A stretch of 64,000 bases of DNA from Alistipes finegoldii DSM 17242 (lineage in GTDB: Bacteria > Bacteroidota > Bacteroidia > Bacteroidales > Rikenellaceae). Below the pieces are notes generated by a model. It ran no database searches. It was not told the origin of the DNA and worked only from the letters and a program-made list of their open reading frames with translations. The stretch spans positions 496,001 to 560,000 of the forward strand of contig NC_018011.1 of the NCBI RefSeq assembly GCF_000265365.1, in the 5' to 3' direction. The first letter of the stretch is position 1. Each line of letters starts with the position of its first letter. This document shows, one piece after another, positions 25,230-33,800 of this stretch. The position numbers were made by a program, and so were the translations under genes.

Positions 25230-25673
25230 AAATTTCCCCCAGTAACTTTCACCCTTCCCGTAACCTCCCCGTTTAATCCTTGTACTACCCCTGTTAAATT
25301 GTTCTATAAGTTTGAATTTTACGTAGTGCAAACACTCTTTTATTGCGCTAAACTGTTCTAAAGGTTTGATTTTGGTGCTGGATACGCCGGCTTCAGATGA
25401 TCGGCTTCGCGCGCGTAAGGACGTGGAAAAATTATCCTTGCTTGGGGTTGATTTTCCCCTCGCTGTAACCTCACCCTAATCTAACCCTTTTTACCCTTGG
25501 TGTAACCTTGGTGTTTTTGCATTCCCCTTGCCGTAATCTTGCCGTATTTTTGTATTTGTTTCACCCTTGCAGTAATCTTGCGGTTTTTCTGTTTTACCCT
25601 TGACGTAACCTTGATGTTTTTTTTGTTTTACGCTTGTTTTACGCTTGTTTTACCTTGGGGCAACCTTTGGGAC
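25230..25673. repeat. Array of paired CTTGnnGTAA-like repeats in the gene-free left end
   Basis: Between 25494 and 25620 four units have the form CCTTGnnG-TAAY-CTTGnnG, in which the two halves of a unit carry the same or nearly the same variable bases (GT/GT, CC/CC, CA/CG, AC/AT). Half-sites are about 11 bases apart and units are separated by T-rich spacers. Decayed units precede (25231-25280 and 25457-25490) and follow (25630-25672). A second direct repeat, TAAAyTGTTCTA followed by AGGTTTGA-like sequence, occurs at 25295 and 25349, 54 bases apart. An origin or partition-type region, a regulator binding array or integrase accessory sites are all possible. Confidence 0.6.
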
Positions 25674-26082
25674 ATAAAGTCGTTTTCAAGTCGATTTTTC
25701 GGCTGCCAAATTGTAAATACCCTTGTAATCTTGCCATTTTCTTATAATCAGCTGATAACCAGCAACGGGCTGATTTGCCCTTGTTTTTAAACGTGCCAAA
25801 TCAGACACCTTTAAATCCCCAGAAAAATGGGTATTTAAAAAGAAAGGATCTGGACGATTATTTCCGGCTCCAGTCAACCAAAGATTTCTTAAGTGCCTTA
25901 CAATCATTGTTTGATTTTAAAGACGGGAATTCCCCGTATTTAACAACCAATCCACATCGGGATTCGTTCGGGGGATTCCCCGAACGGCTTTGCCATTTTT
26001 GGCAGTCGAAAAATCGGCCACCAATAACGAACCCAGCCGCCCGAATTGACGGCTGGGGCATCTTGGGGTGTACGCGAATTCC
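25674..26082. other. Gene-free stretch of the element's left end
   Basis: No supported gene is seen. Short open frames occur on both strands but have no recognisable features or good spacing to neighbours. Confidence 0.4.
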
Positions 26083-26322
26083 TCAGCATTGAGTGTGTGT
26101 ATTATTATGTTGTTCATCTGCCAGCCTGCTCAACTCGGCATTAAATTCGGTGCCGATCCTCCGTCGCTCTATAAGCTGCTGGAGCACCTCCTTTACCTGC
26201 GGATCCTCCGGTTTTATTGCGCCGCTTTCCAATTTGGCAACAATCTCTTTCCCTCTGCGTATTACCGCATCTGTCTCCGCAGTTATCTCGTCATGCCGGC
26301 GTAAAATTTGGTCTCTGTTCAT
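26083..26322 (-). CDS. Small hypothetical protein, helical
   Basis: A 79-residue, charged, probably coiled-coil protein (R, E, K and Q rich; I-E-R-R-R-I-G-T-E-F-N-A-E-L). It is not recognised. It is the last of a chain of five small minus-strand genes with short spacing (26083-27197), so co-transcription is likely. Confidence 0.5.
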   Translation of the reverse strand: MNRDQILRRHDEITAETDAVIRRGKEIVAKLESGAIKPEDPQVKEVLQQLIERRRIGTEFNAELSRLADEQHNNTHTQC

Positions 26323-26334
26323 GATGCAATAGTT

Positions 26335-26550
26335 TTATCGGGTAAGTTTCATTAATAATCCTTTCGGCTTTTGATCGGCCTTGCTCGGCGATACCTGCGC
26401 CCGCAGTTCCTGCAGCTGCATCCGCAGTTCGAAGTTCTCCATGACTAATTCGCTGCGTTCTTGGAGTAATTGAAACCGGGCTTCGCAGGCTTTCATGTAG
26501 AGTTCCGAAAGGCTGTTAAAGTCGGACGGGTTATTTGGCTGCGTATTCAT
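26335..26550 (-). CDS. Small hypothetical protein, coiled coil
   Basis: A 71-residue protein. I chose the internal ATG (M-N-T-Q-P-N-N) because the longer frame would overlap the upstream gene by 44 bases. Residues about 15-55 form a heptad-like helix (L-Y-M-K-A-C-E-A-R-F-Q-L-L-Q-E-R). Not recognised; part of the small-gene chain at the left of the element. Confidence 0.5.
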   Translation of the reverse strand: MNTQPNNPSDFNSLSELYMKACEARFQLLQERSELVMENFELRMQLQELRAQVSPSKADQKPKGLLMKLTR

Positions 26551-26713
26551 ATTCGTTATTGATAGAGGGATCAAACATCATAAATTCGCCGTCTTTGGCC
26601 CATTCCCGGACCGTATATCGGCCTTTGGGCAGGAACCCGGCCCGGCGGACCGCTTCGGCCTCGCTGGGGAAATATCCCAGCGTATGCCCTTCAAAGGATA
26701 GTTCGTAGATCAT
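26531..26713 (-). CDS. Small hypothetical protein
   Basis: A 60-residue protein with mixed beta/alpha character (Y-E-L-S-F-E-G-H-T-L-G-Y-F-P-S). Not recognised. It overlaps the next gene downstream by 20 bases and follows its upstream neighbour by 12 bases. Confidence 0.5.
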   Translation of the reverse strand: MIYELSFEGHTLGYFPSEAEAVRRAGFLPKGRYTVREWAKDGEFMMFDPSINNEYEYAAK

Positions 26714-26725
26714 AATCTTAGATGA

Positions 26726-26977
26726 TTAGTTCAACATCAATTGCAAGGTTTCGGATATATCGGGATACTCTTTGCCTTCGGCGTCCCAGACCGCCGGAAC
26801 CGTCACGGATTCCTGCATATCGTCGCTGCACTCTTTCGCCTCGTAGTCGATGAAGGCAATATACCCTTTGTGGGTGATCTCGAAACCTTCGCTTATGCCG
26901 TCGCAGTGGAAGGTAATGTAATCGGCTGCCTTGCGGGCCATTGTCCGAATGTCGGACCGGGTTAATGCTGTATTCAT
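26726..26977 (-). CDS. Small hypothetical acidic protein
   Basis: An 83-residue acidic protein. The pattern D-Y-I-T-F-H-C-D-G-I and a run of beta-type residues followed by acidic loops suggest a small folded domain, but no family is recognised. Small acidic proteins of this kind are common in phage and conjugative elements, and some act as DNA mimics; that is only a possibility. Confidence 0.5.
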   Translation of the reverse strand: MNTALTRSDIRTMARKAADYITFHCDGISEGFEITHKGYIAFIDYEAKECSDDMQESVTVPAVWDAEGKEYPDISETLQLMLN

Positions 26978-26981
26978 GGTA

Positions 26982-27197
26982 TTAATTTAGTTTGCTGGTT
27001 CTGCATTGGTATTGATTGATTGTGCGTCTGCCGGCCAAAATATCACGGCATTCTGTAAGCTCTTTTGTTAGTTCGATTATTCGCTGGTGCGCCTCAATAA
27101 GGCGATCACCCTGTTCGATGTAATCGCGTACACCTTTCCAATACTCCGCTCGCCAATCAATTTCCGGGGAATTCGTCGTGTTTACGTTCTCTTTCAT
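26982..27197 (-). CDS. Small hypothetical protein
   Basis: A 71-residue helical protein (W-R-A-E-Y-W-K-G-V-R-D-Y-I-E-Q-G-D-R-L-I-E-A-H). Not recognised. It starts the chain of five close minus-strand genes ending at 26083. Confidence 0.5.
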   Translation of the reverse strand: MKENVNTTNSPEIDWRAEYWKGVRDYIEQGDRLIEAHQRIIELTKELTECRDILAGRRTINQYQCRTSKLN

Positions 27198-27287
27198 AAT
27201 TTTATCGAGGTTTTGCGAGAATCTCGCTATTTGTCTATTTCGGTAATGAGTGTTGAAGGGGGACGGGCGGTCCGCCCCCGGTTGCCG

Positions 27288-27530
27288 TTAGTCTCCGTAG
27301 TAGGTCCTGCTGTTGCCGTAGTAGTCCGCCGGCACCGTCAACAGCTGCGGGCGGTATTCCGTGGCCTTCGGCTGCTCCGTCGGGCGGTTCTCGATCTTCG
27401 CCGTCAGTATCGCCAGCTTCTCGTTGCGCCATGCCTTCTTCAGGCAGGCCGAGAACGACATCGAGGCGTTAGCACGTTTCAGATACCAAGCGTTACGCAT
27501 GATCTTCGATTTGTTGTAGGTTGCTTTCAT
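27288..27530 (-). CDS. Small mobile-element protein with an S-A-C-L-K-K-A-W motif
   Basis: An 80-residue basic protein. The segment M-S-F-S-A-C-L-K-K-A-W-R-N-E is a pattern I know from short proteins of unknown function in Bacteroidales phages and conjugative elements. It is divergent from the XRE regulator and shares the 156-base promoter region with it, so it may be the first gene under that regulator's control. Confidence 0.55.
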   Translation of the reverse strand: MKATYNKSKIMRNAWYLKRANASMSFSACLKKAWRNEKLAILTAKIENRPTEQPKATEYRPQLLTVPADYYGNSRTYYGD

Positions 27531-27629
27531 GGCTGTAAACCTTTTGTTGTCGTTTGATGATGCAAAGTAAACAATAATTATTCAGCCACACAAATATTTT
27601 GACAACTTTTTATTATCAAACATGAATAA

Positions 27630-27661
27630 TTTGCACACAATGAGTTTAATTTATATATTTG
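27630..27661 (+). promoter_or_regulatory. Promoter of the XRE-Fic operon
   Basis: TTTG (27630-27633), 20 bases, TATATTTG (27654-27661), 25 bases before the XRE start codon. Confidence 0.8.
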
Positions 27662-27686
27662 TAGCATCAAACAATATGTTTACATT

Positions 27687-27938
27687 ATGGATAATGATTT
27701 TAGAATAGCGGAAATTCTCAAAAGTAAGGGAATGACGCAAACCGATTTAGCCGAAAAAATAGGTATTTCTCGTGTTGGTCTATCAAAAGCAATTAACGGA
27801 AATACCACTATTACAACATTGCGAAAGATCGCCGCAGCTCTCAACGTTGAAGTTCAGGAACTTTTCGCCCCTCAACCGACGAACACGATCACCTGCCCGC
27901 ATTGCGGCAAACTTATTAAAGTAGAGAAGGGGGAATAA
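27687..27938 (+). CDS. XRE-family helix-turn-helix regulator
   Basis: An 83-residue protein with a Cro/CI-type helix-turn-helix in residues 5-60 (M-T-Q-T-D-L-A-E-K-I-G-I-S-R-V-G-L-S-K-A). A short C-terminal tail contains a C-P-H-C zinc-ribbon half motif. It lies three bases before the Fic gene, so it may regulate that operon and the divergent gene at 27530. It could be the element's repressor or the regulator of a Fic module; the sequence does not decide. Confidence 0.85.
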   Translation: MDNDFRIAEILKSKGMTQTDLAEKIGISRVGLSKAINGNTTITTLRKIAAALNVEVQELFAPQPTNTITCPHCGKLIKVEKGE

Positions 27939-27941
27939 ATT

Positions 27942-28496
27942 ATGGGAAAGAAAACGGACGAAATAGACGCTAAAAGCCTTGAACAGGCGCGCGCCCTATT
28001 CGAATCGGGGGACATCGACCGCATAGAGGTCGGAACCGTGGCCGGGCTATGCGAGATTCACCGCTATTTGTTCGGTGGGTTGTACGACTTTGCCGGAAAA
28101 ATCCGGACGCTGAATATCGCAAAGGGCGGTTTCCGATTTGCAAATTGCCTTTATCTGGGTGCCATCCTCCCGGTAATCGAGCAAATGCCGGACATGACCT
28201 TTGAGGAGATCATCGCAAAATATGTCGAAATGAACATCGCCCACCCGTTCATGGAGGGCAACGGACGGGCCACCCGTATCTGGCTTGACATGATGCTGAA
28301 AAAGCATCTCCAGCAGGTTGTGGACTGGCGGAAGGTGGATAAGGATTTGTATTTGCAGGCTATGGAACGCAGTCCGATCAATGATCTGGAATTACGCGCC
28401 CTGCTACAACCGGCATTGACTGACCGCACGGAGGATCGGGATGTTATTTTCAAGGGAATAGAACAATCGTACTATTACGAAGGGTACGAGGCATAA
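27942..28496 (+). CDS. Fic-domain protein, self-inhibited class III type
   Basis: A 184-residue Fic protein with the full active-site motif H-P-F-M-E-G-N-G-R at residues 101-109, which transfers AMP or another nucleotide to target proteins. The C-terminus ends S176-Y-Y-Y-E180-G181, matching the inhibitory helix pattern (S/T)xxxE(G/N) that blocks the ATP site in class III Fic proteins such as Neisseria NmFic. So it is probably active and self-restrained. It is co-transcribed with the XRE regulator. Its target is unknown; defence, toxin or host-modulation roles are all open. Confidence 0.9.
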   Translation: MGKKTDEIDAKSLEQARALFESGDIDRIEVGTVAGLCEIHRYLFGGLYDFAGKIRTLNIAKGGFRFANCLYLGAILPVIEQMPDMTFEEIIAKYVEMNIAHPFMEGNGRATRIWLDMMLKKHLQQVVDWRKVDKDLYLQAMERSPINDLELRALLQPALTDRTEDRDVIFKGIEQSYYYEGYEA

Positions 28497-28534
28497 CGGA
28501 CGCTAACAAAGTTAGTAAGCGTAGCCAATTAAGT

Positions 28535-28563
28535 ATAAAGGCCGGATACATTCCGGCCTTTAT
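28535..28563 (+). terminator. Terminator after the Fic gene
   Basis: A 12-bp stem ATAAAGGCCGGA / TTCCGGCCTTTAT around a TACA loop, 38 bases past the Fic stop codon and followed by TTGG. It is nearly symmetric and could work in both directions. Confidence 0.75.
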
Positions 28564-28598
28564 TTGGTCTTAGAATTGTTTTGTAGCTGCCTCGTTTT

Positions 28599-28630
28599 TT
28601 TGGATATTTCAATATGAAATTGTATATTTG
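28599..28630 (+). promoter_or_regulatory. Promoter of the small membrane-protein gene
   Basis: TTTG (28599-28602), 20 bases, TATATTTG (28623-28630), 20 bases before the start codon. Confidence 0.75.
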
Positions 28631-28650
28631 ATTTATTAATTTTTTATAAG

Positions 28651-29037
28651 ATGGAAACTATTTACATTATTTTGGGCCTTATAATGCTTGTGTTTGGCAT
28701 TTTGCAAATTATCCTATTTTTTAAATTGTGGAAAATGACAAACGATGTTCATGCGATTAAAGAAAACAAGCCAGTCGATAAAAATACCCCAGAGGACACC
28801 TTTTGGGAGCTTCGTAAATATATTTTATTAAATAATGTTGAGAAGGCAGAAGAAATTGTGTTGGCTATTTTCTTGAACAATGTACGGAAAGATATAGCTG
28901 CAAATGGAATAACCGGATGTAATGTAGAAAAGTGGAAAGCTGAATGTCAAGCATATTATAAGGCGATTGGTAAAAATATTCCGGAATCTATTTTAAAAAT
29001 ACATTCCGGAATAGATGTTATCCAATTGGTACACTGA
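28651..29037 (+). CDS. Small membrane-anchored hypothetical protein
   Basis: A 128-residue protein with one strongly hydrophobic N-terminal helix (residues 4-27), then a charged, helical cytoplasmic or periplasmic part (K-N-T-P-E-D-T-F-W-E-L-R-K-Y-I-L-L-N). Not recognised. Its codons are much more AT-rich than those of the chromosome. It has its own promoter and stands alone between Fic and the IS256-type insertion, so it could be a cargo (moron) gene. Confidence 0.6.
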   Translation: METIYIILGLIMLVFGILQIILFFKLWKMTNDVHAIKENKPVDKNTPEDTFWELRKYILLNNVEKAEEIVLAIFLNNVRKDIAANGITGCNVEKWKAECQAYYKAIGKNIPESILKIHSGIDVIQLVH

Positions 29038-29100
29038 CACTGTTTAAAGAGAGTCTGTATTTTACATTTCCAATTTTTATTGTTGTTTATTTAATTCTCT

Positions 29101-30476
29101 GAGAGTGTAAAATAAACTGTGTCAGGCTATAATAATAATAGTTTAACACAGTTTTTATAATATGGCCAATTTGGAAATAGACTACAAGAAAGCAGCCCAG
29201 CAGCTGCGTAGCGGTGAAGCACTCTTCGGTAAAGACGGAGCTTTGGCTCCTATGCTAGAACGTATCCTAAACGCAGCCTTAGAAGGTGAGATGGATGCTC
29301 ACCTTAATAGCGTTGACTGCAGTTCTGGCAATCGTCGTAACGGCAAGATGAGCAAGACCGTACAGACAAAGTATGGAGAGGTGATAGTCGAAACCCCTCG
29401 TGACCGTGACGGTTCTTTTAAACCGGAGACAGTTAAGAAACGTGAGACAATTCTTGCTGAAGGTATGGCAGATCAAATCATCAACATGTATGCTCTTGGT
29501 ACAAGCACTCGTGATATAAGCAAGTACTTTGAGCGTGAGTTTAACACAACCCTTTCAGCAGAAACCATCAGTGCTATAACCGACCGAGTTATTCCCGAAA
29601 TAACAGCCTGGAAGTCCCGTATGCTTGACCCCGTCTATGCCATTTGCTGGCTTGACGCCATTCACTACAAGGTAAAAGACGATAAGGGTCGTGCAGTCAC
29701 TCGTGCAATATACAATGTCCTAGGTGTAAACAAGTCTGGTCACAAGGATCTTCTTGGTATGTATATATCTGAGAGTGAGGGTGCTAACTTCTGGCTTGAT
29801 GTTATGACCGACCTTCAGAACCGTGGTGTACGTGATATTCTGATTTGTTGCGTAGACGGTCTTAAGGGATTCCCTGATGCCATCCAAAGTGTATTCCCGG
29901 AAACCTCCGTTCAGCTATGTGTAGTCCACCAAATCCGTAACTCAATCAAGTATGTAGGAAGCAAGCATCAGAAAGAGTTTCTGAAGGATCTCAAGACCGT
30001 ATATGGTGCTGTAAGCAAGGATTCTGCATTAGCACAGCTTGACATGGTTGATGAAAAATGGGGTGAGATGTACCCCATAGTAATCAAATCCTGGCGCGAC
30101 AACTGGGAGCGTCTTACGGAATATTTTCAGTATACTCCTGCAATCCGCAAACTTATCTACACAACCAATACGGTTGAGGGCTATCATCGTCAGGTGCGTA
30201 AAGTAACGAAGAACAAAGGTGTGTTCCCGTCAGACACCGCACTTGAAAAGCTTGTGTATCTTGCCTATCGAGACATTAGTGGGAAATGGACTATGCCACT
30301 GTCTAATTGGGCACTGATATCACAGCAACTTGCCATAAAATTTGGTGATAGGTTCAAGATTATGTAACTTTGCCTGTGAAAGGCTCCTCTTATTTGTATG
30401 CAGATGTGAAATCTGCACACAAATAAGAGGGAAAGAATAAAAAACAGAGCCGTGACACAGTTCAGTTTACACTACC
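29101..30476 (+). mobile_element. IS256-family insertion sequence
   Basis: A 1376-bp element with imperfect terminal repeats (left end GAGAGTGTAAAATAAACTG, right end read inward GGTAGTGTAAACTGAACTG) and one transposase. It is flanked by a perfect 8-bp target duplication AATTCTCT (29093-29100 and 30477-30484), which fits the 8-9 bp usual for IS256. Both ends are intact, so it may be mobile. Its base composition is lower in GC than the surrounding element. Confidence 0.9.
29162..30367 (+). CDS. IS256-family (mutator-type) transposase
   Basis: A 401-residue DDE transposase. The catalytic acids are expected in C-W-L-D-A-I-H-Y-K (first D), C-C-V-D-G-L-K-G-F (second D) and T-T-N-T-V-E-G-Y-H-R-Q (E), all present. 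The length is normal for the family, with no frameshift. It lies 61 bases inside the left end of the IS. Confidence 0.95.
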   Translation: MANLEIDYKKAAQQLRSGEALFGKDGALAPMLERILNAALEGEMDAHLNSVDCSSGNRRNGKMSKTVQTKYGEVIVETPRDRDGSFKPETVKKRETILAEGMADQIINMYALGTSTRDISKYFEREFNTTLSAETISAITDRVIPEITAWKSRMLDPVYAICWLDAIHYKVKDDKGRAVTRAIYNVLGVNKSGHKDLLGMYISESEGANFWLDVMTDLQNRGVRDILICCVDGLKGFPDAIQSVFPETSVQLCVVHQIRNSIKYVGSKHQKEFLKDLKTVYGAVSKDSALAQLDMVDEKWGEMYPIVIKSWRDNWERLTEYFQYTPAIRKLIYTTNTVEGYHRQVRKVTKNKGVFPSDTALEKLVYLAYRDISGKWTMPLSNWALISQQLAIKFGDRFKIM

Positions 30477-30874
30477 AATTCTCTCTTTAGATAAGCTTCT
30501 GCGGTATCTATCACATCATAGCCTTTGGAGCTGACGAAGGACGCATAATCCATTCCATCGACGAAAATAACGCCCGTACCTGCTTTATTTACTTCGTTTA
30601 GGGCTTTATTCGCTTCGACACCCGCTGTCGGATCCGTATGATTTTGATCCCCTATAAATCGCCTTTTTTCCTTGCCATTATAAGTCACGGCATAACCAAG
30701 TGAACTGCGAAGATTCCATGTATGGTTTAAATAGTCGCGTTTGCCAGATAGTAGTCGAGCTGCCTTTTGCTCAATAAGTGCTTCGTGGGCTTTTTCATCC
30801 ATGAAATCGACAACCTCGTCTTCGATATTGTCCATAAACGCTTTCAGGTCTGCTATGTCTTTTTTTATCTTCAT
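30467..30874 (-). CDS. Phage tail-completion-like protein (HK97 gp10-like), 3' end altered by the IS
   Basis: A 135-residue protein next to the tape-measure gene. The pattern L-R-S-S-L-G-Y-A-V-T-Y-N-G and G-T-G-V-I-F-V-D-G-M-D-Y-A-S-F-V is like HK97 gp10-type minor tail proteins of Bacteroidales phages, but the match is from memory of the pattern only. The IS256-type insertion lies within its last codons: the present end is R-E-L-V-V, with the last codons and the stop read from the IS. Removing the IS and one target copy gives R-E-L-N-K-Q-Q and a stop. Confidence 0.55.
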   Translation of the reverse strand: MKIKKDIADLKAFMDNIEDEVVDFMDEKAHEALIEQKAARLLSGKRDYLNHTWNLRSSLGYAVTYNGKEKRRFIGDQNHTDPTAGVEANKALNEVNKAGTGVIFVDGMDYASFVSSKGYDVIDTAEAYLKRELVV

Positions 30875-30887
30875 GTAGTAAAAAGCG

Positions 30888-33800
30888 TTAGAGGCTTTCA
30901 GTATTTTTCTTAATGCTATTTATCCCTTCCTCGATCCGTGCTAAGGTTTTGTCCATATTTTTAGTGCTGGAATTTATCTCGCGCACTTCGATAAGGGTTT
31001 CCGCGTCAAAGCGCAACGATTCATAGCAGGCGACCGACATCTGATCTATTCTATCACCTAAAGTGGCGATGTTGTTTATGGCGGTTATAATTCCTCCAGT
31101 TTGCGCCATTGCCATTACATACCCTCGAATGTCGGTGACTTTGCCTTGAATGTCCGTGAATCGGCCGTTTAACTCGTCGCCGGTATCTTGAGACATAGCC
31201 TGAAAACCGCGAGAAGTCGCTTCTTGGCCCGCTGCTTCTGCCTCCCACTGCAGACCGCGCTCCTCGGCGGCCTGTTTGAGCCGCTCCCATAATTCTTGCC
31301 CTACCTTTTGCTGGGCAAGAACATCATCAAGCATTGTATCTACAACTCCGGCAAGTGCATTGTACCTCTCTTCATCTGAGAGTGACAGGTCCCGATTTAT
31401 GGCGTCAATTTTTTTCTGCGCTTTTTCTATTTCGGGTCCTATAGTTGCCGTGTATAACACCTGCTTTGCAAGATTCTTAAGCATATTGCCAGCCGCTTCA
31501 CCAAAGGCATCCGCGGCATTTGTTCCTTGTTCGAAAGAATCGACCAGTGCGTCGGTCAGTGTGTTTCCTAATTCGCCGAATATTTCATTGAGGTAGTCAT
31601 TGACTGCCTTTATCGCTTCTTCATATGTCTCCCAATTATTTACCAGTTCTTTGAGGTATGTCTGATTTTCTTTGGAGAGGTGTTTGAAAGTATCGCTATT
31701 CCCCTCTACAAATTCTTTGAGGGCTTGCATATTTAACACGCCGCTCTCTTCGAATAATTCAGGGACTACATCTTTTAATTTCTTATATTTTGCGCTTCGG
31801 AACCATGTAGAATGTTGAACTTGATTCATCATGTTAGCAACAGACTCTGAAACGCTTTCCCAGATAAAATCATCCTTCCATAAATTAGCCAGACCTGTAT
31901 TACCTGTTCCAAATTCTACATACTTTTCTTTGCCACGATTTGTAATTTTATCCATTGTTGCCTGATAGGCATTCATGGCGTCAGTTAAGGCTGTTACATT
32001 ATTAACGTAATTCCCAAAGGCATCTTCTCCGAAAACAGTTTTGAATACATCGGCATTCAGGCGGGCGCGTTCATTCATCACCCGCAGCTCTTCGTTTAAT
32101 TCTTGGGCTTCTCGGATATTCCGCTCCATTGAAGTTTCCGTATCTCCGAATATACTGGCAATGCTTTGTATGATTTTCAACGCAGCTTGAATAATGGCCA
32201 GAATTACAGATGCCCGTTCTACTTTTTGGATGGTGGTTGCGGCTACTTCTCCCGTATTTTCAATCCCTTCTGCCGAATTTTCTGCAAGGGTCTTGATGCT
32301 ATTGATCATTTGCAGCGAGCTGGTCGTAATCTTGCTCGCGGTCGATATTACTTCCCCCATCGCACCGCCCGCAGTTTCGCCGATGTCGTTAAATTGTCCT
32401 TCAATTTTAGTGAGCGTGCTGTATAGTTTCTGCCACTTTTCAAAGGATTCGCTGTGCTTTTCGTCGCTAACGGGGTCCAATTTCTCAATAGCAGATAGTT
32501 GCGCTCGAAGAACATTTATTTTATTTCGCAGGTCATCCCCCAGCTCAGAATCCGAAGAAGGGAGTTTATTAAATTCATCTTCAAGCGTTTTTAATGCAGC
32601 TTTTATCTCGCGCTTTAGTTTTTCTATATCTCCTTTTATCTTGCTGATTAGGCTATTGACAAAGTCGCCGCCCTCCACCTCAAGGGCAGCCATCGCGGCG
32701 TCTTTTTCGGCTCTCAATGCTTCGGCCGTTCCCGCGTCTTTTGCTAAGCTGATTTTTTTGTCGTAATACTCCTTTGTAGCCTGTATCTTTTCGAGAATGG
32801 TCCCGTACTTCATGTAGTACTCATTCCACGCTTCAAGCTGGTCATCTAAATATGTCTTGGGGTCTTTTATTCCCGCTTCTGCCAAAAACGCAGTATCCCA
32901 TTCTTTATTTTTCAACGCCTTAATAGCCTGTTGGCGCGCTGCAATTAACTCGCGTTGTCCTCGGCTTAACTCTTTCTTCTGCAGTTCACGGATTCGCTCT
33001 GCTCCATCTGCGATGGCGGCTTCTCGCTTCTGATAGTCCAATTCTATTTGGGCGATATTTTTATCTATCCCCTCCGGCATTACGTCAATTTCCGCCTGTC
33101 TTGCTTCAAATCCAGCATCTCGCATTTCGCGCTGAATTTGTTTTCGTGTGTTGTCTAATTCAATTTGATCTTTCGTCGCAAGACCTAAATTCTCCAATAC
33201 CTTCAACTCCTTCCGTGCCGCTTCCAATTTTTTGTTGCGGGCGGCAACTTCTTCGGGTGTCTTGGCTACAATTTTTTCGATTTCCGCGATTTCCTTTTTC
33301 TTCTGCTCTACTATATCTTCTGTCGCTTTACCATCCTTGTCAATATCTTTTGCCGAGATGTTATACATATCCAGCAGGGTATCCATTGCAATTTTATTGG
33401 CAGAAAGTACATCGTTATATTTTTCGCGTATTTTAGTCGCCTTGTTTACTGCTTCTGAAAGGGTATTAGTGACTTTAATAGATTTAGTAACAACTGGGCG
33501 ATTGCCTACCATAGTTGTAGTTTCGACTATGGACTCTTTATTAAATTTTTTGTAAATTTCTTTTGCCTCTTTTTCTAATTCAGGAACCCCGCTTTGTAAT
33601 CCTTCGCGAAATCTTGTGAAGTAAGCAACTCCCTCTTCTTTGCCGAACTTTGCAATAAATTTAGCCTGAACGCCTTTAAATGCTTCTTCCATAGAAGCAT
33701 TAAACTCCTCCATAGCACTATTGTTGGCTGCTTCTAACCCTTTGGCTACAGACGTGGCAGTAACGCTTTTCAACAGCACTTCATAGGCACCACGCATATC

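Noticed and set aside
25494..25672. CRISPR-like array in the left end of the element
   Set aside because: The repeats are short, differ from unit to unit, have T-rich unequal spacers, and no cas gene is present.
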